This document shows, one piece after another, positions 23,823 to 35,081 of a stretch of 64,000 nucleotides of DNA (position 1 is its first letter; each line of letters begins with the position of its first letter). The notes under the pieces were generated by a model. It worked only from the letters and a program-made list of their open reading frames with translations. It had not been told where the DNA came from and searched no databases. This stretch comes from Fundidesulfovibrio terrae (GTDB taxonomy: Bacteria; Desulfobacterota; Desulfovibrionia; Desulfovibrionales; Desulfovibrionaceae), in NCBI RefSeq assembly GCF_022808915.1, contig NZ_JAKZFS010000001.1, positions 248,001-312,000 on the forward strand, read 5' to 3'. The translations under genes were made by a program, and so were the position numbers.

Positions 23823-24058
23823 CACGCGGCCTCCTTCTTTCCCTTGCGGGTGCGCCAGACCACGATGGCCAGGTCCGGGCACATCTGGGCGCAGGCGGTG
23901 CAGCCGGTGCAGGCGTTCGCCAGTTCCGGGTCGCACTCCACGATCTTGTAGCCCTGGGCGTTCATGGTCCGGGACTGGCGGATGATGTTTTCGGGGCAGA
24001 CGGTGGTGCAGAGCAGGCAGCCCTTGCAGCGCCCCTCGTCGATGACAATTCGCGACAT
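23822..24058 (-). CDS. korD: 2-oxoacid:ferredoxin oxidoreductase, ferredoxin-like delta subunit
   Basis: 78 aa. Two [4Fe-4S] motifs, CKGCLLCTTVCP (11-22) and CTGCTACAQMCP, are separated by a 27-residue linker, the standard delta subunit that wires the TPP site to soluble ferredoxin. Its stop shares a base with the korA ATG. AGGAGACC precedes ATG 24058. It is the first kor gene after queA, with only a 33-nt gap, so the genes probably share a transcript. Confidence 0.92.
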   Translation of the reverse strand: MSRIVIDEGRCKGCLLCTTVCPENIIRQSRTMNAQGYKIVECDPELANACTGCTACAQMCPDLAIVVWRTRKGKKEAA

Positions 24059-24091
24059 AGGATGGTCTCCTTGAATGCAAACCCTGCCTGG

Positions 24092-25174
24092 TCAGCGGAT
24101 GAGCATGGCGTCGCCATACGAGAAAAACCGGAAGCGCTCGCGGATGGCATGCGCGTAAGCGTTCAATATGACGCCCTTCCCGGCCAGGGCGGCAACCATA
24201 ATCACTAGGGACGAGCCGGGCAAATGAAAATTGGTGAGCATCCCGTCCACGACGGCGAACGTATGTCCTGGGCGGATGAAGATGTCCGTCCAACCGGTGA
24301 ACGGCGCGAAGGAGCCGGTGGCGGCGAAGGCTCCCTCCAGGGCGCGGGCAGAGGTGGTGCCCACGGCGAACACCGGGCGGCCCTCGGCCTTGGCCTGGGC
24401 CACGGCGTCGGCCGTCTCTTGCGGAACCTCCACGAACTCGGCGTGCATGCGGTGGTCGCGGATGTCGGCGGCGCGCACCGGGCTGAAGGTGCCGTAGCCC
24501 ACGTGCAGGCTCACCTCGGCCCATGCGAAACCGCTCGCGGCCAGGCCCGCGCGGAGCTCCGGAGTGAAGTGCAGCCCGGCCGTGGGCGCGGCCACCGAGC
24601 CCTGCTTGTCGTCGCGGGCGTGCAGGGTCTGGTAGCGGGAGCGGTCCTCGGCGGAGTCCGGGCGGTGGATGTAGGGGGGCAGGGGCATGTGCCCAATGCG
24701 CTCGAAGATGGATTTGAGGTCACCGCGCCAGTTGAGGACCACCCGGCTGCGTCCGAACTCGCCGCGTTCGATCACCGTGAGCGAGAGGTCCTCGGCGAAA
24801 TCGATCACCGCGCCCGGCTTGGGCTTCTTGGATGCGCGCAAGAGGCCTTCGGCCTCGGCCGTGGACCAGCCGCCCTCCAGCCCCGGCCTGGGCTCCACCA
24901 GCGGCATGGGGGTGAGCATGAGAAATTCCACGGCCCCGCCGGTGGGCTTGGTGGTCAGAAGCCTGGCGGGTAGCACCTTGGAGTTGTTGGCCACCAGAAG
25001 CGCCCCGGCGGGCAGAAGGTCCGTAAGCTCGATGAAGCGGGCCTCGCGGGCCACGCCGCGGTGCCTATCCACCACGAGAAGCCGCGAGGCGTCGCGTCGC
25101 GCCGCCGGGGCCTGGGCGATGAGGTCTTCGGGCAGCTCGAAGCTGTAGGATTCGAGGGAGGTGTCGTCGATCAA
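24092..25174 (-). CDS. queA: S-adenosylmethionine:tRNA ribosyltransferase-isomerase
   Basis: 360 aa. QueA builds epoxyqueuosine on tRNA by transferring the ribosyl moiety of SAM to preQ1. Family motifs: YSFELPEDLIAQAPAARRDASRLLVV, VANNSKVLPARL, GHMPLPPYIHR, GSVAAPTAGLHFTPEL, LHVGYGTFSPVR, FAVGTTSARALE, TDIFIRPGH and TNFHLPGSSLVIMVAA. The start is a TTG at 25174 with no clear SD; no ATG/GTG exists at a sensible position upstream. It begins 13 nt after the glycosyltransferase stop. Confidence 0.95.
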   Translation of the reverse strand: MIDDTSLESYSFELPEDLIAQAPAARRDASRLLVVDRHRGVAREARFIELTDLLPAGALLVANNSKVLPARLLTTKPTGGAVEFLMLTPMPLVEPRPGLEGGWSTAEAEGLLRASKKPKPGAVIDFAEDLSLTVIERGEFGRSRVVLNWRGDLKSIFERIGHMPLPPYIHRPDSAEDRSRYQTLHARDDKQGSVAAPTAGLHFTPELRAGLAASGFAWAEVSLHVGYGTFSPVRAADIRDHRMHAEFVEVPQETADAVAQAKAEGRPVFAVGTTSARALEGAFAATGSFAPFTGWTDIFIRPGHTFAVVDGMLTNFHLPGSSLVIMVAALAGKGVILNAYAHAIRERFRFFSYGDAMLIR

Positions 25175-25187
25175 GGGGCTGCGGGGG

Positions 25188-25886
25188 TCAGCGGCAGACG
25201 CCGAAACGCACGATCCAGTATATGGCGGCCAGGCCGTCGCGCCAGCCGATCTTTTTGCCTTCGCCGTAAGTGCGGCCGTAGTAGGACACCGGCACCTCGT
25301 AGACGCGGGACCGGTGCCTGGCCACCTTGGCGGTGAGTTCCGGCTCGATGCCGAAGCGGTCGCAGACCAGCTCCATGCCCTGGAGCAGCTCGCGCCGGAA
25401 GGCCTTGTAGCAGACCTCCATGTCCGTGAGGTTCAATCCGGTGAACATGTTGGACAGAAGGGTCAGGAAGCGGTTGGCCAGGTAGTGCCAGAAGTAGAGC
25501 ACCCGGTGCGTGCCGCCCAAAAAGCGCGACCCGAACACGGCGTCGGCCCGGCCGGCGTAGATGGGGGCCAGAAGCGCCGGAAAGTCGGCGGGGTCGTATT
25601 CCAGGTCGGCGTCCTGGATGAGGACGATGTCCTTGGAGGCCGCCGTGAACCCGGTGCGCAGGGCCGCGCCCTTGCCCCGGTTGCGGGGGTGGAAGAGCAC
25701 GGTGACGCGTTCCCGGCCCTCGATCGAGCGCAGGATGTCGCGGGTGCCGTCGGTGGAGAAGTCGTCCACCAGCACCACCTCGTCCACCTCGGGGCGCGCC
25801 AGAACCACATCGAGAATTTCGAGGATGGTGGCTTTCTCGTTGTAGACCGGGATCACCACGGAGAGGGTCATGCGGGTATCGTTCAT
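25188..25886 (-). CDS. Family 2 glycosyltransferase (dolichol/polyprenol-phosphate mannose synthase-like)
   Basis: 232 aa from ATG 25886, or ATG 25871 five codons on; neither has a strong SD. GT-A fold: [43 protein letters not shown], the DxD motif in [10 protein letters not shown], and [16 protein letters not shown] and [12 protein letters not shown] are typical of polyprenyl-phosphate sugar synthases of the DPM1/GtrB type. No C-terminal membrane helices are present, so it is the soluble catalytic form. It probably loads a sugar onto undecaprenyl phosphate for envelope glycans. It heads the queA-kor gene string. Confidence 0.85.
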   Translation of the reverse strand: MNDTRMTLSVVIPVYNEKATILEILDVVLARPEVDEVVLVDDFSTDGTRDILRSIEGRERVTVLFHPRNRGKGAALRTGFTAASKDIVLIQDADLEYDPADFPALLAPIYAGRADAVFGSRFLGGTHRVLYFWHYLANRFLTLLSNMFTGLNLTDMEVCYKAFRRELLQGMELVCDRFGIEPELTAKVARHRSRVYEVPVSYYGRTYGEGKKIGWRDGLAAIYWIVRFGVCR

Positions 25887-26017
25887 GGCGGTAGCGGTTA
25901 TGGGCGAAAGCCGGGGGGGCGTCAAGCGGGGGGAGGGCGGCGAAGCGCAAGAACCCTTTGCCAACGCGCCCGGTCGTGCTATCCGGGAGCATATCCTCAC
26001 ATTTTCCGGAGTCGCCC

Positions 26018-29000
26018 ATGAGCCAGAACGGCCACCCCTCCTCGGTCAAGTCGCTCATCATCGTCATCCTGCTCATCATCGTCGGCATCCAGGCCTATCT
26101 GCTCTGGCGGGAGCATCCCCATGAGGGCCAGGCCCCCGCCCCGGGCAAGTCCGTCGAAGCGCCCGTCGCGCCATCCACGCCGTCAGGTCCGGCCGCGCCC
26201 GTGGCCGTCCCGGCCAAGGCTGCGTCCGGAAAGCCCGTCGCCGTGGAGGCCGTGTCATTCCAGCAGCGCCGGGACGAAATATTCATCGCCTTCAACAGGC
26301 CCATCGGCGAGGAGGAATCCTCGGGCGACCTGGTAAGCCCGCCCTTCGACACCGACCCGCCCGTGCCCGGCCAGTGGAACTGGATGGGCCCCTATGTGCT
26401 GCGCTTCAAGACCTCGGCCAAGAACGCCTTCGATCCGGCCCTCACCTACACGTTCACCGCGCGCCCCGAGCGTTTCCTTCCGTCCGGTGAGACCTTGGCC
26501 GGCCGCACCGTGTTCGACATCAAGGGCTCGGCGCTTCGCCTGTTCGACTGGAGTTCCGAACTCGACCCCGTGCCCGGCAAGCCCGGCTGGTACACCGTGG
26601 TCTGGGAGCTGCGCCTCAACCGGACCATGCGCCCCCAGGACGCGCTGGCGGGTTTCAGGCTCGTTGATCCCAAGCTCGGCGAGGCCGCGCCCGTGGCGCT
26701 TTCCTCCGGCCAGGACCCGGAAGAGGGTTCGAGCACCCTGCGCCTCGTCAGCGCTCCGGTCCAGGCCGACACCAAGGCCCGGACGTTCACGCTCCTGGGC
26801 GACAAGGACAAGGTGGCCGCCGTGGACGGCACCAGGCTGGATCAGCCCCTGGTCCTGACCGCGTCCGTGGTCCATTCCGCCGTGCTGGACGTCCGCCTCT
26901 CCAAGAAGCGTGACCGCGACCGCGACCTGGAAACGGCCGGCTTCCTCTTCACCTTTTCCGCCAGGACAGATCCCGAGGAATTCAAGCGTGTTGCCCGTGT
27001 GGAGCCTCCCGTGGAGAACCTCCTGGTGACGGCGGAGCCGGGCTCGGGCCTTCTGGTGTCGGGAGCGTTCAAGCCCGGCGCCAGCTACTCCCTCACGCTT
27101 CCCAAGGGGCTCACGTCGCTTTCCGGCGCGACCCTGGACAAGGACGCCAAGTTCACCCTCCGGGTGCCCGACCTCGAGCCCTCGGCCAAGTTCGCCCACC
27201 AGGGCATGTTCCTGCCCAGAAGCGGCGCGCGCAACCTGGCCATCGAGTCGGTGAACGTGAATTCCGCACAGGTGCGCATCGACCGGGTCTACCGCAACAA
27301 CGTCTTCTTCGCCCTCAACTACTACGACTACTCCTTCTACAACGACCAGGAGTACATGGATGAAGTCCTGCCCTACCTGGGCGACACCGTGGACAGCTTC
27401 GACATGGCCCTCAAGTCCCCGCGCAACCAGACGCGCCAGACGCCCTTCAACCTGGAGGAGCACGTGCGGGATCACGAGCCCGGGCTCTACCGGGTGATGG
27501 TCTCGGCCGAGGGCAGAAACGGCAACAGCGGGCAGAAGTGGATGCTGGTGACGGATCTCGGCATCGCGGCCAAGCGCGGGCGGGACGACATGCTGGTCTG
27601 GGTGGCCTCCTACAAGGACGCCGCCCCGGTGGCCGGGGCACGGGTGAAGATCGTCTCCACCAAGAACCAGGTGCTCTACCAGGGCGTCACCGACGCCAAG
27701 GGGTTGTGGCGGGTCACGGGGCTCTCCAAGCTGCCCGAGGACAAGGAACTCTTCATGATCACGGCGGAGAAGGACGCGGACTACTCCTTCCTGCAGCTTG
27801 CGCGCATGGGCACGGACATGACCGGCCTGGACGTGTCCGGCGTGGAGGTGGCCCAGGCGGGCTATCAGGCGTTCCTCTGGGGCGAGCGCGATATCTATCG
27901 CCCCGGCGAGACTGCCTCGGGCATGGTGGCCGTGCGCGATCCCAAGCTCGGCACACCCCAGCCCGTGCCGCTCAAGCTGCGCTGGTCCGACCCGCAGGGC
28001 AGGGAGCTTGCCGTGGACACGGTGAAGACCGACGCCCAGGGCCTGGCCGCCTTCACCCGGACCATGCCCGCCCACTCCCCCACCGGCCCCTATCTGCTGG
28101 AGGCCTTGGTGGGCGACGAGCCCATCGGGCAGTACCGCTTCCAGGTGGAGGACTTCAAACCCGACCGCATCGCGACCGAGGTCAAGCCCGAGACCGAGAG
28201 GGCCTCTCCGGGCAAGGACCTCTCCTACGCAGTGGTGGGACGCTACCTCTTCGGCGCTCCGGCGGCCGGGCTGGCAGTGGAGACCCAGGTGACGCTGACC
28301 CCCGCTCCCTTCGCCCCCAAGGGATTCGAAACCTACACCTTCGGCGATCCGGACCGGACTTTCGATCCGGTGGACCTCTTCCACGAGACCGGACAGCTTG
28401 ACGACGAGGGGCGCATGGTCTTCAAGGCCGCCGTGCCCGAAGGGCTCAAGCCCCCGGCCGCCCTGGTGGCCGTGGTGTCCGGGCGGGTGAGCGAGGCGGG
28501 CGGGCGCGGCGTGGCCGCCCGCGTCAAGATGCTGGTGGACGCCTATCCGCGCTATCCGGGCATCCTGAAGCTTAACGACTCGGGCCTGAAGCCCGGCGAG
28601 CCCCACGCGTTCGAGTACGTGGTGGTGGACGGCCTGGGCCAGGAGGCCAAGGCCGAGTCCCTGGTGGCGGAACTCTACCAGGACCGCTGGCAAACCGTGC
28701 TCAAGCGCACCGGGGAGGGCACGGGCTTCAAGTACGAGACCAAGCGCGATTCCAGGCTGGTGGAGCGCCGCGAGATCGCCGACCCCGGCTCCAGGGGGCA
28801 GGTGAGCTTCACCCCGCCCAAGTACGGCAGCTACCGCCTGGTGGTGAAGGAGCCGTCCACGGGCGCGGCGGCCCAGCTCAGCTTCTGGGCCGAGGGCCAG
28901 GGCTACAACCCCTGGGCCATGGAGAACCCGGCCAAGCTCGAGTTCGCCTCGGCCAAGCAGGATTACCTGCCCGGCGAGACGGCCAGGCTCCAGGTGCGCG

Positions 29001-31540
29001 CTCCCTTCGCGGGCAAGCTCCTGCTGACGGTGGAGTCGCTCGGGGTCATGGACACCATGATCGTGGACATGCCCGCCAACACCGGCGAGGTGAGCGTTCC
29101 CATCAAGCCGGGCTACAGCCCCAACGTGTACGTCACCGGGGTGCTCGTGCGAAAGGGCGCGGACGTGCGCCCGGGCGAGACCGGACGTGCCTTCGGAACC
29201 ATCAGCCTGGGCGTGGCCCGCGAGGCCGGACGCCAGAAGGTGTCCGTGCTGGCCCCCGAGCAGATCCGCCCCCAGACGCCCCTGACCATCACCGCCAAGG
29301 CCGACCCGGGCTCCATCGTGACCCTGGCCGCCGTGGACGAGGGCATCCTGCAGCTCATCGCCCAGAAGACCCCGGACCCGTGGGGGGCGTTCTACGCCAA
29401 GCGCGGCCTGGGGGTGGCCTCCTTCGACACCTGGGCCATGCTCCTGCCCGAGGTGAAGGCCGCCGGAGCCAAGGCCCCGGCCGGCGGCGACGACTGGAGC
29501 CGCTACCTGCGCACCGAATCGCCCCAGGGCGACAAGTCCGTGGCCTTCTGGTCCGGGCCGCTCAAGGCCGACGCGCAAGGCCGCGTGCAGTGGACCATCG
29601 ACGTGCCCGGATTCCAGGGGGCGCTGCGCATCATGGCCGTGGCCGTCTCCGGAAACCGCTTCGGCTCGGCCCAGCACATCACGCGGGTGAGGAGCCCGCT
29701 GGTGCTCCTGCCCACCTTCCCGCGCTTCGCCCAGACAGGCGAAACCCTGCGCCTGCCCGTGACCCTGCGCAACGACACGGGCGCGGACGGCTCCTTCGCC
29801 CTGGCCTTCGAGGCTTCGGGGGCCGTGAGCGTGGCCAAGGCCCCGGCCGCCGTGGACATCCCGGCGGGCAAGGAGCGCACGGTGTTCCTGGGGGTGAAGA
29901 CGTCCGGCTCGGAGGGCACGGCGGCGCTTGCCGTGAAGGCGTCCGGCAATAACGAATCCATGAGCGCGCGAACGGAGTTCTTCGTGCGCTCGCCATTGCC
30001 CGCCGAGAGCCGCATTCAGGACGGGACCAACCAGGGCCAGACAGTGGAGTTCCCGGCAGCCGACGCCCAGGGGCTTCTGTCCGGAACGGTGGCGCGCTCG
30101 CTGCGGGCCGGGCGTTTCCCGGCGGTGCGCTACGCGGGCAAGCTGGACGCGCTTCTGGGCTACCCCTACGGCTGCATGGAGCAGACCGTGTCCAAGGCCT
30201 TCCCGCTTCTCTACCTGGCCAATCTGGCCCGGGAGCTTGAACCCGAGGCCCTGGCCAAGTCCTCGCCCGAGGCTATGGCCCAGCAGGGCGTGACCCGGGT
30301 GCTCTCCATGCAGCTGCCCTCGGGCGGGTTCGGCATGTGGCCGGGCAGCGACCGGGAGCAGGAGTGGGCCACGGTCTACGGAACGCACTTCCTGCTGGAG
30401 GCGTCCAAGGGCGGCTACCAGGTGCAGGCCCGCGCCCTGGAGAGCTCCCTGGCCTTCATTGCCGACGCGGTGAAGAACGAGCACCACGGCGGCGGGCTCA
30501 AGACCCAGGCCTACGGGCTCTACGTGCTGGCCCGGGCGGGCAAGGCCGACCGGGGCATGATGGACCACATGCGCGACAAGCTCGCGGCCAAGCTCACGGC
30601 CGACGCCAAGGCATTGTTGGCCGCCGCCTACACGGCGGCCGGGAACGCCAAGGGCGGGGAGAAGCTGCTGGCCGGGCTTGGCGAGCCGGTTGCCGCGCCG
30701 CGCGCCGACGACATCTTCGATTCGCCGCTACGCGCCCGGGCTCTCATGCTGTCCGCCCTGGCCGACGCCGATCCCGCCGGGCAGGAAACCGCCAAGGCCG
30801 CCCGCGAGCTCACGAGGATGCTTGATTCGGCCAAGGCCTGCTCCACCCAGGAGTCGGGCATGGCCTTCATGGCCCTGGGCAAGCTCTTCGCAAGGCAGCA
30901 GGCCGCGCCGCCCTGCGGCGGGCAGCTCATGGCCGGGCAGACCCAGCTGGCCCGCTTCGACACCTCGAAGACGTTCGTCTTGAAAAACATCGGGGAGCAG
31001 GGTGCGCTGACCCTGGCGCTCGGCCCCGAATGCCAGCCCGGCGCGCTCTTCTACACCCTGGACACCCGGGGCATTCCGGAGCTGGCCTCCTACAAAGCGG
31101 CCTCGGCCGGGCTTGCGGTGTCGCGGGAGTTCCTGGGGCGCGACGGCAAGCCCCTGGACGCGTCCAGGCTGGCCCAGGGCGCAGTGGTCGTGGTCAAGAC
31201 CTCGGTCAAGTCCCTGTCCGGGGCCTTGGCCCACGTGGTGGTGTCGCAGCTCCTGCCCTCGGGGCTGGAGGTGGAGAACCCCAGGCTCGCCAGCACCGAC
31301 CGCCTGCCCTGGATGGCCGAGGAACCCGCGCCCACGGCCTACGCCGACTTCCGGGCCGACCGGGTCAACGTGTTCCTGGACCTCCCGGGGGACAAGCCCG
31401 TGGAGATATACACCCTGTGCCGGGCGGTGATCCCCGGCGACTACACCCTGCCGCCGGTGCGGGCCGAGGCCATGTACTATCCCGAGATCTTCGCCACGGC
31501 CGGGCTCGGGACCCTCAAAGTGGAGGGAGGCGGTGACTAG
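26018..31540 (+). CDS. Bacterial alpha-2-macroglobulin (MagD/YfhM-type), membrane anchored
   Basis: 1840 aa from ATG 26018 with CCGGAG 7 nt upstream. A single N-terminal membrane anchor (about 11-32) replaces the lipobox seen in E. coli YfhM. An Ala/Pro linker and a series of MG beta domains follow. The bait region lies near the middle, and the thioester motif GCMEQ (Cys about 1386, Gln about 1389) sits in an alpha/alpha-toroid complement-like domain with [10 protein letters not shown]. It is predicted to trap proteases covalently in the periplasm. It is followed 78 bp later by pbpC, the same pairing found in many proteobacteria and thought to couple protease defence with cell-wall repair. 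Confidence 0.93.
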   Translation: MSQNGHPSSVKSLIIVILLIIVGIQAYLLWREHPHEGQAPAPGKSVEAPVAPSTPSGPAAPVAVPAKAASGKPVAVEAVSFQQRRDEIFIAFNRPIGEEESSGDLVSPPFDTDPPVPGQWNWMGPYVLRFKTSAKNAFDPALTYTFTARPERFLPSGETLAGRTVFDIKGSALRLFDWSSELDPVPGKPGWYTVVWELRLNRTMRPQDALAGFRLVDPKLGEAAPVALSSGQDPEEGSSTLRLVSAPVQADTKARTFTLLGDKDKVAAVDGTRLDQPLVLTASVVHSAVLDVRLSKKRDRDRDLETAGFLFTFSARTDPEEFKRVARVEPPVENLLVTAEPGSGLLVSGAFKPGASYSLTLPKGLTSLSGATLDKDAKFTLRVPDLEPSAKFAHQGMFLPRSGARNLAIESVNVNSAQVRIDRVYRNNVFFALNYYDYSFYNDQEYMDEVLPYLGDTVDSFDMALKSPRNQTRQTPFNLEEHVRDHEPGLYRVMVSAEGRNGNSGQKWMLVTDLGIAAKRGRDDMLVWVASYKDAAPVAGARVKIVSTKNQVLYQGVTDAKGLWRVTGLSKLPEDKELFMITAEKDADYSFLQLARMGTDMTGLDVSGVEVAQAGYQAFLWGERDIYRPGETASGMVAVRDPKLGTPQPVPLKLRWSDPQGRELAVDTVKTDAQGLAAFTRTMPAHSPTGPYLLEALVGDEPIGQYRFQVEDFKPDRIATEVKPETERASPGKDLSYAVVGRYLFGAPAAGLAVETQVTLTPAPFAPKGFETYTFGDPDRTFDPVDLFHETGQLDDEGRMVFKAAVPEGLKPPAALVAVVSGRVSEAGGRGVAARVKMLVDAYPRYPGILKLNDSGLKPGEPHAFEYVVVDGLGQEAKAESLVAELYQDRWQTVLKRTGEGTGFKYETKRDSRLVERREIADPGSRGQVSFTPPKYGSYRLVVKEPSTGAAAQLSFWAEGQGYNPWAMENPAKLEFASAKQDYLPGETARLQVRAPFAGKLLLTVESLGVMDTMIVDMPANTGEVSVPIKPGYSPNVYVTGVLVRKGADVRPGETGRAFGTISLGVAREAGRQKVSVLAPEQIRPQTPLTITAKADPGSIVTLAAVDEGILQLIAQKTPDPWGAFYAKRGLGVASFDTWAMLLPEVKAAGAKAPAGGDDWSRYLRTESPQGDKSVAFWSGPLKADAQGRVQWTIDVPGFQGALRIMAVAVSGNRFGSAQHITRVRSPLVLLPTFPRFAQTGETLRLPVTLRNDTGADGSFALAFEASGAVSVAKAPAAVDIPAGKERTVFLGVKTSGSEGTAALAVKASGNNESMSARTEFFVRSPLPAESRIQDGTNQGQTVEFPAADAQGLLSGTVARSLRAGRFPAVRYAGKLDALLGYPYGCMEQTVSKAFPLLYLANLARELEPEALAKSSPEAMAQQGVTRVLSMQLPSGGFGMWPGSDREQEWATVYGTHFLLEASKGGYQVQARALESSLAFIADAVKNEHHGGGLKTQAYGLYVLARAGKADRGMMDHMRDKLAAKLTADAKALLAAAYTAAGNAKGGEKLLAGLGEPVAAPRADDIFDSPLRARALMLSALADADPAGQETAKAARELTRMLDSAKACSTQESGMAFMALGKLFARQQAAPPCGGQLMAGQTQLARFDTSKTFVLKNIGEQGALTLALGPECQPGALFYTLDTRGIPELASYKAASAGLAVSREFLGRDGKPLDASRLAQGAVVVVKTSVKSLSGALAHVVVSQLLPSGLEVENPRLASTDRLPWMAEEPAPTAYADFRADRVNVFLDLPGDKPVEIYTLCRAVIPGDYTLPPVRAEAMYYPEIFATAGLGTLKVEGGGD

Positions 31541-31618
31541 AGGCGCGATTTTGGAAAACAGGAATATGTTTTTCAAAAGTAGAGTTAATAGCTTGAGCGT
31601 GTTGCACCATGAAGACAT

Positions 31619-34066
31619 ATGACCGGATTTCGTGGACGCCTCTTTAGAAGAAGCGAAGCGGGGCGGGACACCGGGTCCCGCCCCGTGAAGCGGTTGTATC
31701 GCGCCCTCGCGTGGGCGCTTGCGGCCGCGTGCTCGCTCTCTTTCGTGTTCCTCGCCCTGGACTGGCTCTTCCCCTTTCCCGTGGAGCGCCTGGCTCCTCC
31801 GGCTTCCACCGTGGTTACGGGCTCGCGCGGCGAGCCCATCCGCTTCTTCCTGGCCCGGGACCAGTCCTGGCGCTTCCCCGTGGCTCTTGACGACATCCCT
31901 GCCGTGTACCTGGACGCGCTGCTCTGCGCCGAGGACCGCCGGTTCTTCCGCCACCCCGGCGTGGACCCGGCGGCCCTGGCCAAGGCCCTGGCCGCCAACG
32001 TCCTGGCCGGGCGCGTGGTGCGGGGCGGGTCCACCATCACCATGCAGGTGGCTCGCCTGGCCGAACCCAAGCCGCGCACCTACGCAGCGAAAATCATCGA
32101 GTGCTTCCGGGCGTTCCAACTGGAGCTGCACTTCTCCAAGCCCGAAATCCTGCGCTGCTATGCCAACCTGGCCCCCTTCGGCGGCAACATCACGGGCCTG
32201 GGCGCCGCCAGCTGGTTCTATTTCGGCAAGTCGCCCGACAAGCTTTCGCTCTCCGAGGCGGCGCTTCTGGCGGCCATCCCGCGTTCGCCCAACCGCTTCC
32301 AGCCGGTGCGGCACCCACACGAGGCCCGCAAGGCCAGGACCCTCGTGCTGGCCGCCATGGCCGCCACCGGCGCGGCCGCCCCCGAACGGGCCGCCGAGGC
32401 GGCTGCGCAGCCCCTGCCCGGGGCGCTCAAGCGTCCGCCGCTCATCGCGCCGCACCTGGCCCAGATGGCCGTGGCCCAGGCCCGCGCCGGGGCCGCGCCT
32501 CCTGCCCGGACGCACGGCGGCTCGGATACTCTGCCCGCGCTCCAGACCCCGGCAGGGGCGTCCGCCATCCGCACCACCCTGGACAGCCGCATCCAGGAGA
32601 TTTCCCGCCAGGCCGCCCGCTCGCGCCTGGTCGAGTTGCGCGCCCAGGGCGTGGGCAACGCCGCCGTGGTGGTGCTGGACGTGAAAACCCGCGACGTTCT
32701 GGCCCTGGTGGGTTCGGACGACTTCCTGGACGAATCCCGCCGGGGCAAGGTCAACGCGGCCACGGCCCAGCGCTCGCCGGGCTCGGCCCTCAAGCCGTTC
32801 CTCTACGCCCTGGCCTTCCAGGATGGCGATATCTCCCCCCAGAGCCTGCTCCTGGACATCCCCATCACCGCCGGAAACTACGACCCGCGCAACTACGACG
32901 GAAACTACCGGGGTCGCGTGGAGGCCCAGGACGCCCTCATCAACTCCTACAACACCCCGGCCGTGCGCCTGCTGGCCCAGGCCGGTCCGGAGCGCTTCCA
33001 CAAGCTCCTGCTGGACGGCGGCCTGGCCGGGCTCTCGAGACCCACGGCCCACTACGGCCTCGCGCTCATCCTCGGCGGAGGAGAGGTGAGCCTCCTCGAC
33101 CTGACCAACCTCTACGCCACGCTGGCGCGCGGGGGCATGCACGCCCCGGCCTCGTTCCTCACGGGCGTCCGGCATCCGGAAAAGCGCCTGCTTTCGCCGG
33201 AAGCCTGCTCTCTGTCGGCATCCATCCTCTCGCGCCTGGAGCGCCCCGACCTGCCCGGCGGAGCGGAACGCGCATCCGGGCTGCCCACCGTGGCCTGGAA
33301 GACCGGCACCTCCTTCGGCCACAGGGACGCCTTCGCCGTGGGGTTCTCGTCGCGCTTCGTGGTGGGCGTCTGGACGGGCAACGTGGACGGGCGGCCCGTG
33401 AAGGGCATCTCCGGCATGCGCCAGGCCGCGCCGCTCTTCTTCGACATATTCCGCGCCCTGGAGCCGGACGGGTCCGGGCTGCCGCGACCCGAAGGCCTCA
33501 ACCTGGCCGAGGTGGAGGTCTGCGCCCTGTCGCGCCAGCTGCCTGGACCGGACTGCCGCGAGCGCGTCGCCATGACCGTCATCCCCGGCGTCACCAAGCT
33601 CACGCCCTGCCTGGTGCACCAGCGCGTGCTGGTGGACGCGGCCACAGGGCTGCGTGTGGCCGGAAGCTGCCTCGACGGCCGCGACGTGCGTCAGGAGGTC
33701 GTCACCCAGTACCCGGCAGAGCTCACCACCTGGTGGCGCGCCGGAGGCATGCCCGTGCCCGCCATCCCCGAGCCCAGCCCCGACTGCCCCGAAGCCCTGG
33801 CCGGGCAAGGGCCCCGCATCACCTCGCCCAAGGCCCAGGCCGTCTACCGCCTGCGGCCCGGCAGCCCCGAGGCGTTCCAGCGGGTGGGGCTGGCCGCCCA
33901 GGCCGGGACCGACGCCGGCGAGCTGCACTGGTTCCAGGACGGAATCCTGGTCCGGGAGCAGGGACAGGGAGAGGGACTGTTTCTCGAACTCGAGAGAGGC
34001 GAACACCGGCTCATGGTGGTGGACAGCCGGGGGCGGTCGGATTCGGTCAGGTTCTCGGTAGAGTAG
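31619..34066 (+). CDS. pbpC: Penicillin-binding protein 1C (bifunctional glycosyltransferase/transpeptidase)
   Basis: 815 aa. A short cytoplasmic tail and one transmembrane helix (about 30-50) lead to the GT51 domain (CAEDRRFFRHPGVDPAALAKA, GGSTITMQVARL). The transpeptidase domain carries SxxK in GSALKP (Ser about 389), SxN in NSYNTPAV and KTG in AWKTGTS. The C-terminal biPBP_C domain (about 725-815) is specific to PBP1C. It polymerises and crosslinks peptidoglycan. ATG 31619 lacks a convincing SD; a GTG at 31685 is an alternative start. It pairs with the preceding alpha-2-macroglobulin gene. Confidence 0.94.
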   Translation: MTGFRGRLFRRSEAGRDTGSRPVKRLYRALAWALAAACSLSFVFLALDWLFPFPVERLAPPASTVVTGSRGEPIRFFLARDQSWRFPVALDDIPAVYLDALLCAEDRRFFRHPGVDPAALAKALAANVLAGRVVRGGSTITMQVARLAEPKPRTYAAKIIECFRAFQLELHFSKPEILRCYANLAPFGGNITGLGAASWFYFGKSPDKLSLSEAALLAAIPRSPNRFQPVRHPHEARKARTLVLAAMAATGAAAPERAAEAAAQPLPGALKRPPLIAPHLAQMAVAQARAGAAPPARTHGGSDTLPALQTPAGASAIRTTLDSRIQEISRQAARSRLVELRAQGVGNAAVVVLDVKTRDVLALVGSDDFLDESRRGKVNAATAQRSPGSALKPFLYALAFQDGDISPQSLLLDIPITAGNYDPRNYDGNYRGRVEAQDALINSYNTPAVRLLAQAGPERFHKLLLDGGLAGLSRPTAHYGLALILGGGEVSLLDLTNLYATLARGGMHAPASFLTGVRHPEKRLLSPEACSLSASILSRLERPDLPGGAERASGLPTVAWKTGTSFGHRDAFAVGFSSRFVVGVWTGNVDGRPVKGISGMRQAAPLFFDIFRALEPDGSGLPRPEGLNLAEVEVCALSRQLPGPDCRERVAMTVIPGVTKLTPCLVHQRVLVDAATGLRVAGSCLDGRDVRQEVVTQYPAELTTWWRAGGMPVPAIPEPSPDCPEALAGQGPRITSPKAQAVYRLRPGSPEAFQRVGLAAQAGTDAGELHWFQDGILVREQGQGEGLFLELERGEHRLMVVDSRGRSDSVRFSVE

Positions 34067-34225
34067 AAAAGCGAAGAGGCCTCCGTCCATGGCCTTCTGT
34101 CGATATCGCGCAACAATGCCAGCATATCGAGACAGTTAGGCACGCAAGGCAGCCTTCCCGTATTCTTCAACATTTCGAAATGATTGACGACTTGTCCCGT
34201 GGCACCGATGTTGCCCCGGCTAGGC

Positions 34226-34241
34226 CGCTCCTTCGGGAGCG
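34226..34241 (+). promoter_or_regulatory. UUCG-capped hairpin in the leader of the class D beta-lactamase gene
   Basis: CGCTCC TTCG GGAGCG forms a stable tetraloop hairpin about 11 nt before the SD (TTGGAGG) of the gene starting at 34263. A weak promoter candidate, TTGACG-17-GATGTT, lies upstream near 34180-34210. The hairpin may stabilise the 5' end of the transcript or tune translation. Confidence 0.45.
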
Positions 34242-34262
34242 ACTTATTCTTGGAGGTCGTCC

Positions 34263-35081
34263 ATGCGTATGCGTCTTATCCTGTTCGCCGTGCTTCTGCT
34301 CCAGGCTTGCGCCGCCACCGCCAACCGCCAGCCTTCCACCACCGAGCGGGCCGACTGGGGCCGCCACTTTCAGGCCGCCGGGGTCGAGGGCACCATGGTG
34401 CTCATGAAGGAAGGCTCCGGCCGGATGCAGGTCTACAACCCGGCCAGGGCCAGGACGCAGTACCTGCCCGCGTCCACGTTCAAGGTGCTGAACAGCCTGA
34501 TCGCCCTGGAGACCGGCGTGTCCGCCGGGCCCGACACCATCTTCCCCTGGGACGGCAAAGAGCACCCCCTACCCGCCTGGAACCGCGACCTCACCATGCG
34601 CGAGGCCTTCGCGGTCTCAAGCGTCCCCGTGTACCAGGGCATCGCCCGCGCCATCGGCCAGGAGCGCATGGCCCGCTACGTGGACGCCGTGAAATACGGC
34701 AACGCAGACATCGGGGGCGGCCTCGACACCTTCTGGCTGGAGGGGAACCTGCGCATCAGCGCCGTGGAGCAGATCGACTTCCTGCGTCGCCTCTACGAGG
34801 AGCACCTGCCGTTCTTCAAACGCTCCATGGACACCGTAAAGGACATCATGGCCCAGGACAGGGGGGCCGGCTGGGTGATCCGCTCCAAGACCGGCTGGGC
34901 GGGGTTCTATCCCAAGCACACCAGCGGCGGACCCGACATCGGCTGGTGGGTGGGCTGGCTGGAGCGCAAGGGCGAGGTCTGGTTCTTCGCACTCAACATC
35001 GACCTGAAGGGCGCGGAGCAGGCCAAGGCGCGCAAGGACGTGGTGCTGGCGGTGCTTGGGGCCGAGGGTTTGTTGCCCTAG
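34263..35081 (+). CDS. Class D (OXA-type) beta-lactamase
   Basis: 272 aa, typical class D length. A signal peptide with LLLQAC could be a lipobox (Cys about 16). Active-site elements are intact: S71-T-F-K74 (STFK), SSV (S-x-V), YGN after the VDAVKYGNADIGGG helix, and K209-T-G. Conserved W in FWLEGNLRISAVEQIDFLRRL and GWWVGWLER agree with OXA enzymes. It should acylate and hydrolyse beta-lactams in the periplasm. Its position behind pbpC suggests envelope defence rather than a mobile resistance cassette, because codon use and GC match the neighbours. Confidence 0.92.
   Translation: MRMRLILFAVLLLQACAATANRQPSTTERADWGRHFQAAGVEGTMVLMKEGSGRMQVYNPARARTQYLPASTFKVLNSLIALETGVSAGPDTIFPWDGKEHPLPAWNRDLTMREAFAVSSVPVYQGIARAIGQERMARYVDAVKYGNADIGGGLDTFWLEGNLRISAVEQIDFLRRLYEEHLPFFKRSMDTVKDIMAQDRGAGWVIRSKTGWAGFYPKHTSGGPDIGWWVGWLERKGEVWFFALNIDLKGAEQAKARKDVVLAVLGAEGLLP

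Noticed and set aside
22755-24524. Extended 589-codon alpha subunit starting inside queA
   Set aside because: The extra N-terminus is out-of-frame korD and queA sequence; homology begins exactly at ATG 23822.
26255-30568. 1437-codon open frame antisense to the alpha-2-macroglobulin gene
   Set aside because: It is a shadow of GC-rich codon use: the translation is His/Gly/Leu/Val-rich with no domain, while the other strand encodes a full thioester protein.
30728-34090. 1120-codon open frame antisense to the alpha-2-macroglobulin end and pbpC
   Set aside because: Same composition artefact; it spans two well-supported genes and an intergenic gap.
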